A DNA stretch of 64,000 nucleotides, taken from positions 163,452 to 227,451 of the forward strand of contig QCCZ01000001.1 of NCBI GenBank assembly GCA_003281085.1, read 5' to 3'. Shown here piece by piece: positions 57,082 through 64,000 of this stretch; positions within the stretch are counted from its first letter, which is position 1, and every line of letters starts with the position of its first letter. Position numbers and translations under genes: made by a program. This DNA comes from OCS155 cluster bacterium AG-349-E07. Lineage in GTDB: Bacteria; Actinomycetota; Acidimicrobiia; Actinomarinales; Actinomarinaceae. Under the pieces are notes generated by a model. That model saw only the letters and a program-made list of their open reading frames with translations, did not search any database and was not told the origin of the DNA.

Positions 57082-58020
57082 TTATGTGGAATTTTTCCCA
57101 CTCTCACGTCTCTTCATAAACATAGCTGTAATAATTGCTATCGATGCAATCCCAAGCAAAGCACTCAGAAATGTCGATACAAAATTATTATTGATAGTGC
57201 TTATTCCGTAATCTTCAAGTAAAAGCACTATGCCATCTGTTTCCTGAAAACCAAATTCTTCAGCAACAGATTCTAGGCCATCTGGGGAAGAGGAGGCAAA
57301 TGGTGTAATTAGACTCAGTAGTAAAATTAACATGATGAACAATCCATAAAAAGAAACAGCTCTCGTATTTTTATCTTCTCTATCGTAAGCGTATATAAGA
57401 TCTGGTCGAACCCTTATTAGCAATCCAACAATTAGAGCTGTGATTACTCCCTCTCCAAGTCCAATTAAAAAGTGAACCGATATCATTGCTATTAAAACTG
57501 TCCCAACCGGTATAGATATAGTTCCACCTAATATGTACTGAACCATAAACGCAATTGATGAAAAAACAACACTAACAATTCCAGACAAAACGCTGACAAT
57601 TATTAATGATGAAGAGGTTTTGCCAATAAACTTTATCCAATACTTCACGACGACCCAGGCGGTAACAGAGGTTACAATTGCCATATTCATCACATTTATT
57701 CCCAACGCACTTAGTCCACCATCTGCGAATAGAAGAGACTGAATTATTACAACCACTGAAAGACAGATTAAACCAAGCCTAGGCCCAAGAACTATGACAG
57801 CTAAAGCTCCTCCTAACAGATGGCCACTAGTTCCTGCGGCAACAGGAAAATTTATCATTTGTAAAACAAAAATTAAAGCAGTCATCATCCCAGTTAGAGC
57901 AATAAACTTATCAGCTATCAAGGAACTTGCAGATCTTATGTATGCCCACAAAGTTCCAAAGCTAATAACTCCCGTTGCTGCTGACACAGAAGCATTAATG
58001 AATCCGTCAGGTACATGCAT
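57082..58020 (-). CDS. CbiM/NikM ECF S-component fused to PDGLE (CbiN/NikN-like) domain
   Basis: MHVPDGFINASVSAATG; SGHLLGGALAVIVLGPRLG; SSPDGLESVAEEFGF. Confidence 0.92.
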   Translation of the reverse strand: MHVPDGFINASVSAATGVISFGTLWAYIRSASSLIADKFIALTGMMTALIFVLQMINFPVAAGTSGHLLGGALAVIVLGPRLGLICLSVVVIIQSLLFADGGLSALGINVMNMAIVTSVTAWVVVKYWIKFIGKTSSSLIIVSVLSGIVSVVFSSIAFMVQYILGGTISIPVGTVLIAMISVHFLIGLGEGVITALIVGLLIRVRPDLIYAYDREDKNTRAVSFYGLFIMLILLLSLITPFASSSPDGLESVAEEFGFQETDGIVLLLEDYGISTINNNFVSTFLSALLGIASIAIITAMFMKRRESGKNST

Positions 58021-58045
58021 AAGGTAAGTTTAGAAAAGGAATAAA

Positions 58046-58068
58046 TTATTGCAAATTATTTGCAATAA
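58046..58068. promoter_or_regulatory. Nur-type box upstream of cbiM/nikM
   Basis: TTATTGCAAA-TTA-TTTGCAATAA; contains TTGCAA-N5-TTGCAA. Confidence 0.75.
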
Positions 58069-58070
58069 GA

Positions 58071-58811
58071 TTAAATTATCTGTTTTTCCCTCAACCATCT
58101 GTGTAGTTCACTCAACACAAATGGCCTAGTATCCTGATTTAGAATCTCATGCTTTGAATTTTCTACAGTTATAAACTCCACATTCTCCAATTGTTTAATA
58201 CCATTCGACGCCTTAATTGGAACGATAGTGTCATTTTCTCCGTGAAATAAAATTGTCGGTGTACTCAAGTTTTCAATATTATTATTTACAAATGTCTGGT
58301 TATCAATCAATTCTTTACCATATCTTGCAGTAACTGAGCGAAAAACAAGAGGATCCTGAAAATAATCTTCAACAACTTCTTTATCTGTTGAGAGATTTTT
58401 TTTACTGACAGATGATGGAAACCTAAATTTTGGAGCTATTTTGGAAATTATGATTGATAGTTTTTTTACTATGTTTGGATAATTGTCATCTAATGTAGGT
58501 GCTGAAAGAATTAAGTAGTCGGGGTCAAGTAGCCCACTCAGTATGGAATATAATGCAACTTGCCCACCAAAAGAGTGACCAAACAAAATTTTTGTTTCAC
58601 AATGCTCAATTTTCTTAAAAGAGGTTTGTAATACACTATCAACCTCTTCCCAAGAACTAATGTCTCCTTTGATTAAAGCATTTTCTCCATGACCTGGTAA
58701 ATCAATAAGGTGTGACTCGATACCAAGTTTTTCGAACCATTCTTTGTTGAGTCTATGTCTTTCTTTGTGTTCAAAAAAACCGTGAAATAATATCAGTCCA
58801 GTTTTACTCAT
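58071..58811 (-). CDS. Alpha/beta hydrolase (monoacylglycerol-lipase-like)
   Basis: GLILFHGFFEHKERHR; LFGHSFGGQVALY; SKHEILN. Confidence 0.88.
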   Translation of the reverse strand: MSKTGLILFHGFFEHKERHRLNKEWFEKLGIESHLIDLPGHGENALIKGDISSWEEVDSVLQTSFKKIEHCETKILFGHSFGGQVALYSILSGLLDPDYLILSAPTLDDNYPNIVKKLSIIISKIAPKFRFPSSVSKKNLSTDKEVVEDYFQDPLVFRSVTARYGKELIDNQTFVNNNIENLSTPTILFHGENDTIVPIKASNGIKQLENVEFITVENSKHEILNQDTRPFVLSELHRWLREKQII

Positions 58812-58836
58812 TCTAATTATTAATTATATAGAATAA

Positions 58837-59562
58837 TTGATAATGCATTTGGACTTCATCAAAACACCATTTAACAACAATCCTTCAATGCAAAAATACT
58901 CAGGAAGTCTGATTAGTGAAACACCAAGGAGTAGCTATCTTGAACAAAAAATAAACCAAGTTGATTTACACGGAAGCGATCTATATGGTGAGACAGAATT
59001 ATTTCAACGATTAAACCTACTAGAAAAAGTTGAAGAAAAACTAAAAATTAATAAAAACAACTCTTTAAAAGATCTGTCTTTTCAGATAGAAGAAGATATT
59101 GCCGTAATGCATAAAGGGAAGCTAGAAGGAATAAGTTTTGTATTTCCAAGCGGCTGGATACCTTCGAAAGCCTTAGGGAGAGATTTTTCGTTTTTACATA
59201 AGCCTGTTGCGGACAATGAGCTACTTATGAAATCAAGTGATAAATTAACGAAATATATGTGCAAAAATACAATCCAAAGGTGGGTATGGAATGTAACGAC
59301 AATTAAAGAATTGAGTAATCATCCAGAAGTAGCGAGACCTGAAGTTGTAAGTTTTGAAAATTTATTCTTTCGACTTGAAACACAAATATCTACACCACTA
59401 GACACCAACACAAGCTTGTTCCTTGTTTTGGTTGAAGTATATCCATTGAGTGAAGTTTGGGAATCTACTATTTTAGATAGCATTAACTCTATGAGTGAAA
59501 GTATTCTGAGTTATAAAAAACTAACAGATATAAAAAAGTATTTAAATAGTTTAAAATTCTAA
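58837..59562 (+). CDS. DUF3445 (heme-dependent oxidative N-demethylase-like) protein
   Basis: QIEEDIAVMHKGKLEGISFVFPSGWIPSKALGRDFSFLHKPV; FFRLETQ. Confidence 0.75.
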   Translation: MIMHLDFIKTPFNNNPSMQKYSGSLISETPRSSYLEQKINQVDLHGSDLYGETELFQRLNLLEKVEEKLKINKNNSLKDLSFQIEEDIAVMHKGKLEGISFVFPSGWIPSKALGRDFSFLHKPVADNELLMKSSDKLTKYMCKNTIQRWVWNVTTIKELSNHPEVARPEVVSFENLFFRLETQISTPLDTNTSLFLVLVEVYPLSEVWESTILDSINSMSESILSYKKLTDIKKYLNSLKF

Positions 59563-59567
59563 TACAG

Positions 59568-59975
59568 ATGAATTATGTATATATTGCAGGACCATTATTT
59601 GATGATCATGAGAGAAATTATCTAGAAAGTATCGCGGAAATATTTGAAACTAGGGGCTACAAAACTTTTTTGCCTCATCGAGATGCAGGTGTTGTTTCAG
59701 ATCAATATACGGAAGATGAAAAGAAAAAAATTTTTACAACAGATATTAATGCGTTAAAGCAAGCAGACATAATAGTCGCATTATTAACAGGAAGAGATGT
59801 AGACTCTGGCACTGCAGCTGAAATTGGTTACGCATTTGCGAACAACAAAAGATTAATTGGTATTGATGCAAATAATGTAAAATTTTTGAATATTTTCATC
59901 TGGGGACTAATGGATAATGGTAACAATATAGTAAACAACCTAAGTGATCTGGAGAAACATTTAGATGAAAAATAG
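59568..59975 (+). CDS. Nucleoside 2-deoxyribosyltransferase-like protein
   Basis: YIAGPLFDDHERNYL; DIIVALLTGRDVDSGTAAEIGYAFANNKRLIG. Confidence 0.85.
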   Translation: MNYVYIAGPLFDDHERNYLESIAEIFETRGYKTFLPHRDAGVVSDQYTEDEKKKIFTTDINALKQADIIVALLTGRDVDSGTAAEIGYAFANNKRLIGIDANNVKFLNIFIWGLMDNGNNIVNNLSDLEKHLDEK

Positions 59976-60162
59976 GTATATAAATATTTTTATAGTTTTC
60001 TTTTTCTCAGGAACAATTGTCAGTTTAATTTTCAGATTGATTGACTATGTTTTGTTAAGAAACTCTGAATTCAATTTGTCTAATTGGTCTTATTCAAATT
60101 CAATACTTTTTATATTGGCACTATTTATAACTTATTCATGGATAAGAAAGAATAAAACTTAA
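59965..60162 (+). CDS. Small two-TM membrane protein
   Basis: 65 aa, two hydrophobic segments, overlaps previous stop. Confidence 0.5.
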   Translation: MKNRYINIFIVFFFSGTIVSLIFRLIDYVLLRNSEFNLSNWSYSNSILFILALFITYSWIRKNKT

Positions 60163-60226
60163 TATTTAAATTCTGTTTTTAAATCTGATAAATCTTTTTC
60201 TGTCTTCAAGATATAATTTTATTACT

Positions 60227-61471
60227 ATGAAAAAAGTTATAGTTGTTGGAGCGGGATTTGGTGGTTTAAATTTCATTAGAAATGCAAGTTCAAATAAAGA
60301 GATTGAATTTACTTTAATAGATAAGCAAAATCATCATCTATTTCAACCTCTTTTATACCAAGTTGCAACAGCTGTTTTATCACCTGCAAATATTGCTTTT
60401 CCAATTAGAAGAATGTTTAAAAAATCCAAAAATGTAAAAGTAGTCTTAGGTGAGGTTACCTCTGTTGATAGAGATAAGAAGAATTTGGAATTAGATTCAG
60501 GTATTAATTTAAGTTATGATCAGTTGGTCATAGCAACCGGCTCACTTCATTCATACTTTGGGAATGATAGTTGGTCTAATTATTCTCAAGGGCTCAAAGG
60601 CATAAATGACGCGCTAGTAATTAGAGAAAATCTTTTAAAGGCTTTCGAAAAAGCTGAAAATGAATTAGATAATGAAATCAAACAAGAGTATTTAAATTTT
60701 GTTGTTATTGGAGGTGGTCCAACAGGAGTTGAGATGGCTGGGTCTATTGCTGAAATAGCATATAAAAATTTAAATAAAGAATTCGAAAATTTTAATTCTG
60801 ATGATCCTAATGTTTATTTAATTGAAGCAAACAGTAAGTTACTTCCAATGTTCAGCAATAAATTATCAGATAAAACAGAAAAATATTTATCCGACTTCGG
60901 TGTCCAAGTACTTAAAGACGAGAAAGTAGAAAATGTCAATAATCATATCGTTCAAACTAATAAACAAGTTATAAAATCTAGAAATATTATATGGGCTGCA
61001 GGAAATGAAGCCTCTCCACTGATTAGTAAGTTAAACACAATTACCGACAATTATGGAAGAGCAATTGTTGATCCAGATTGTTCATTAAAAGAAGACCCTG
61101 ATGTTTTTGTATTAGGTGATGCAGCAAATTATAAAGATTTAAAAAATAATTCTTTGCCAGGCATTGCGCCCGTAGCTATTCAGCAGGGAAAGTATGTCGC
61201 TAAAATTGTAAAAAACAAAATTTTAAAAATTGATAGAAAGCCATTTAAATTCTCTGACAAAGGCATGATGGCAACTGTTGGCAAATATAAAGCTGTTGGA
61301 AAGATTGGAAACATTGAAGTATCAGGCTTTATAGCCTGGATTGTTTGGAGTGTAATTCATATCGTCTATTTAATTGGCTATCGATCTAAATTACTAGTAG
61401 TTATTGAATGGATATTTTCCTACTTGTTTAACAAAAAGGGAACAAGATTAATTTACAGAGAAGAAGTGTAA
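60227..61471 (+). CDS. ndh: Type II NADH dehydrogenase
   Basis: VIVVGAGFGGLNFI; LIDKQNHHLFQPLLYQVAT; FVVIGGGPTGVEMAG. Confidence 0.92.
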   Translation: MKKVIVVGAGFGGLNFIRNASSNKEIEFTLIDKQNHHLFQPLLYQVATAVLSPANIAFPIRRMFKKSKNVKVVLGEVTSVDRDKKNLELDSGINLSYDQLVIATGSLHSYFGNDSWSNYSQGLKGINDALVIRENLLKAFEKAENELDNEIKQEYLNFVVIGGGPTGVEMAGSIAEIAYKNLNKEFENFNSDDPNVYLIEANSKLLPMFSNKLSDKTEKYLSDFGVQVLKDEKVENVNNHIVQTNKQVIKSRNIIWAAGNEASPLISKLNTITDNYGRAIVDPDCSLKEDPDVFVLGDAANYKDLKNNSLPGIAPVAIQQGKYVAKIVKNKILKIDRKPFKFSDKGMMATVGKYKAVGKIGNIEVSGFIAWIVWSVIHIVYLIGYRSKLLVVIEWIFSYLFNKKGTRLIYREEV

Positions 61472-61474
61472 ATT

Positions 61475-62305
61475 CTATTTTTTTGGAGTTGTTTCTCCGT
61501 TACTTTCAATAATTTGACTATATACACATCCGGGAGCAACCATATTTGATTCATCATAAAAATTAGAATCTCCAAGCCATGCTTCGTAAGAAGCCATTAT
61601 GTTATTAATTGATGATTCTAGGTTTTGCTTTACTGATGGATCTAAATAGCTCATAGGACAATAGCTAATCGTACCTACTACTTGATTTCTATCTTTGATA
61701 TATTTACCAATAGTTATTTCTGTTCTTCCAAATACATTTCCACCTGAGTTATCTTCGCTATTACCGACATAACCAAAGAGATCTCCTGCTTTAACTTCCA
61801 TACCAGTTGTTACCTCCACCCCATTAATTGTTAAAGGTAGGTCGCAAATTTTGGTACTAGATCTATCACAATTGATACTTACAACATGGTCAATTATGAT
61901 CATCCAATCACTTTGCATAGATGGTTTTATAAAAATTTCCCAATCATCCTGTTTGTATCCTGATGTGGGTTGCCAATTTATGCGACTAACAACACCATCA
62001 ATTGGGATATAAACAAAGGTATCCCTAGGTACTTTATATTCAAATGTTGGATTTGCAGACTCATCAGGTGTACCTACTGCATATAGTCTCCCATATTCGT
62101 TAAAAAATATTGCTTCTATATCAGATCTAAATTCAAAATCACCAGACACTCCTGTAGATGAATCATAAGGCCCCCAGTTTTCGATTAGAAGATTCATTAA
62201 AAGTGGAGGTTCATTATTTTCACCTCCTGCTTCAGTTAATTGTGAGCCATAATTGCAAGAAGTAAAAAGTAGGATTAAAACAAAAAATAAAGATATTTTT
62301 TTCAT
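61475..62305 (-). CDS. Lipoprotein with M23/LytM-like biotinyl-lipoyl-type fold
   Basis: Lipobox LLFTSCNYG; FVYIPIDGVVSRINW...VKAGDLFGYVGNSED. Confidence 0.55.
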   Translation of the reverse strand: MKKISLFFVLILLFTSCNYGSQLTEAGGENNEPPLLMNLLIENWGPYDSSTGVSGDFEFRSDIEAIFFNEYGRLYAVGTPDESANPTFEYKVPRDTFVYIPIDGVVSRINWQPTSGYKQDDWEIFIKPSMQSDWMIIIDHVVSINCDRSSTKICDLPLTINGVEVTTGMEVKAGDLFGYVGNSEDNSGGNVFGRTEITIGKYIKDRNQVVGTISYCPMSYLDPSVKQNLESSINNIMASYEAWLGDSNFYDESNMVAPGCVYSQIIESNGETTPKK

Positions 62306-62392
62306 ATTTATATTTTATTTAAAAAGGAAGGGGTTTTCACTTTTTCGTTGATGAAGTAAAAGGCAATCATTGAAAAAGTAAATAGTTACTTG

Positions 62393-62466
62393 TGGGCCTA
62401 GTTAGATTTGAACTAACGACCTCATCCTTATCAGGGATGCGCTCTAACCAGGCTGAGCTATAGGCC
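62393..62466 (-). tRNA. tRNA-Ile(GAT)
   Basis: Minus strand GGGCCTATAGCTCAGCCTGGTTAGAGCGCATCCCTGATAAGGATGAGGTCGTTAGTTCAAATCTAACTAGGCCC; cloverleaf with GAT anticodon. Confidence 0.96.
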
Positions 62467-62608
62467 CTATAAAATTAGGCTAGTAAAAGAAGTTTTATAG
62501 CGAAAATTTGCTTCTCTGGTGACTTTTTGGTGACTATTTTAACCACTTATCAAGAGTGTCAAGAAAACAACTAAAAACTTATAAACGAAGCATATTTATA
62601 ATTGATTT

Positions 62609-62730
62609 TACATCAGGAGTGAATAAGAAATTATTCCGCCAACCTGCTTGAGGAAGTAAGGTGGCAGAGAATGTGGTCTTAATTGACAATTAGGTTCCTC
62701 GTTGAAACGAACTGATACAGTTCGTTTTTT
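62609..62730 (+). ncRNA. Putative structured leader RNA or sRNA
   Basis: TATAAT at 62597-62602, three hairpins, GAGGAA/TTCCTC long-range pairing, terminal rho-independent hairpin. Confidence 0.45.
62705..62730 (+). terminator. Rho-independent terminator
   Basis: AAACGAACTG-ATA-CAGTTCGTTT + TTT, perfect 10-bp stem. Confidence 0.9.
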
Positions 62731-62763
62731 ATTTGCTCTTGGGTTAGTGAAAGGAGTAAATAT

Positions 62764-63525
62764 ATGTCAGTACATGCACAAGGATTAGCTATAAAGGCCG
62801 ATCGACAGATGATAAAAAACTTCGAGGAAACTGGCTTATATGAGTCAAATATAGAAAGAAAAAAAAGAGAGGAAAAACAGTTGAAAAGAACTAAGAGACT
62901 GGGGTCTATCAAAAAACACTATGTTTCATTACTAGGAGATAGCATCATAGATAATAAAGTCTATGTAGGCGAAGGTGAGCTATCAGTAACAGAACACTTA
63001 CAATATAACTCTTCATCGAATTTCACTATGATTGCAGTTGATGGAGACACAACAGAAGATGCGTTGGAGAACCAACTAGACAACTTAAAAGAACCTGTAT
63101 CACATATCGTTCTCTCTATTGGTGGAAATGATTTGCTACAAAATTTACATTTACTTCAGGATGAGACAAGCGGTATGAAGTTTGCCCTAGAGAAGTCATC
63201 TGAGCTTATTGGTGAAATTCAAGAGAACTATACAAAAATACTTGAACACCTTTCACAATATGATGCAAAAGTATTGCTATGTACAGTGTATGAAGGCGAT
63301 TTAGAGTCAGATGTCTTGTTAGCTGAATATGATAAAGCTGGCCAGGCAATGTTAAAAATGCACAACGATACTGTATATTACCTAGCAAGTAAATTTGAAG
63401 TCGATGTTCTAGAACTCAGAAATATATTTACGAACAAAGAAGATTACGCAAATCCAATTGAGCCATCACACATTGGTGGCGAGAAGTTGGCAAAAGCTAT
63501 CATTCAATGGATGAAAAATAGTTGA
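62764..63525 (+). CDS. SGNH/GDSL-type hydrolase, no obvious signal peptide
   Basis: YVSLLGDSIIDN; VLSIGGNDLL; EPSHIGGEKLA. Confidence 0.8.
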   Translation: MSVHAQGLAIKADRQMIKNFEETGLYESNIERKKREEKQLKRTKRLGSIKKHYVSLLGDSIIDNKVYVGEGELSVTEHLQYNSSSNFTMIAVDGDTTEDALENQLDNLKEPVSHIVLSIGGNDLLQNLHLLQDETSGMKFALEKSSELIGEIQENYTKILEHLSQYDAKVLLCTVYEGDLESDVLLAEYDKAGQAMLKMHNDTVYYLASKFEVDVLELRNIFTNKEDYANPIEPSHIGGEKLAKAIIQWMKNS

Positions 63526-63622
63526 AAAAGCCTGTAAACATTGGTTTTTACAATTTTTGTAACCTTTTCTGTCACAGTAAAGGTCTAAGGTAGCCCTGCA
63601 AGGGAAAATAAAAAGGAGATAA

Positions 63623-64000
63623 ATGACTGAAAGTAACGATATCCAAGTAAAAGAACAGCTAAATATTCGATTAGTGCTTGATCGATCTGGCTCTATGAGC
63701 TCATGCAAAGAAGAGACTGTTGTCTCAATCAATGAGTACATCAATGAAATTCAAAAAGAAGCTGTAGAAGGGATATTTACACTAAGTACATTTGATAATA
63801 GATCATTCGATATTCCTATTTCTCGAATTCCTATTAGAGAATTAACAACATTAGAAGAAGACATTCTTATGCCAAGAGGTGGAACTCCTCTCTATGATGC
63901 AATTGGTACAGCAGTACATGACTTGAGTACATTCACTCACAAAGAGAACGAGAAGAAAGTGCTTGTAATTGTCACTGATGGGTATGAGAACGCTTCAAGA
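63623..64000 (+). CDS. VWA-domain protein (truncated by window end)
   Basis: RLVLDRSGSMSSCKEETVVSINEYI; MPRGGTPLYDAIG; VIVTDGYENAS; MIDAS motif DxSxS. Confidence 0.9.
   Translation, partial: MTESNDIQVKEQLNIRLVLDRSGSMSSCKEETVVSINEYINEIQKEAVEGIFTLSTFDNRSFDIPISRIPIRELTTLEEDILMPRGGTPLYDAIGTAVHDLSTFTHKENEKKVLVIVTDGYENASR

Noticed and set aside
1-64000. Prophage, IS element or toxin-antitoxin module
   Set aside because: No transposase, integrase, capsid or recognisable toxin-antitoxin pair found in the ORFs

Overview
This 64 kb, AT-rich window spans the chromosomal replication-origin region of a bacterium with actinobacterial gene order: trxB, a cwlM-like gene, parB, parA, rsmG, jag, yidC, yidD, rnpA, rpmH, dnaA, dnaN, a DciA-like gene, gyrB, gyrA, a DUF3566 gene. 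The low GC and compact layout suggest a small-genome marine actinobacterium (inference only). Genes mostly diverge from the rpmH-dnaA interval. Regulatory elements readable from the sequence: a Trp-codon leader peptide and attenuator before a TrpB2 gene; twin Fur/Zur-type palindromes between znuA and a fur-family gene; a palindrome before argR; one parS site inside rsmG; a cobalamin riboswitch before a BtuF-like gene; a TPP riboswitch before an SSS transporter; and a Nur-type box (TTGCAA-N5-TTGCAA) before a CbiM/NikM gene. The strongest candidates for undescribed biology are: (i) four paralogous lipoproteins with a duplicated QCxRxxG...DP...C motif around a MacA/MacB exporter; (ii) a Trp-attenuated operon coupling TrpB2 to a rifampin-phosphotransferase-like dikinase; (iii) an origin with a diverged DnaA DNA-binding motif, no obvious canonical DnaA boxes and no recF; (iv) a pseudoknot-capable leader or sRNA with a terminator next to tRNA-Ile, ahead of SGNH and VWA genes. 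No CRISPR array, transposase or integrase was seen.
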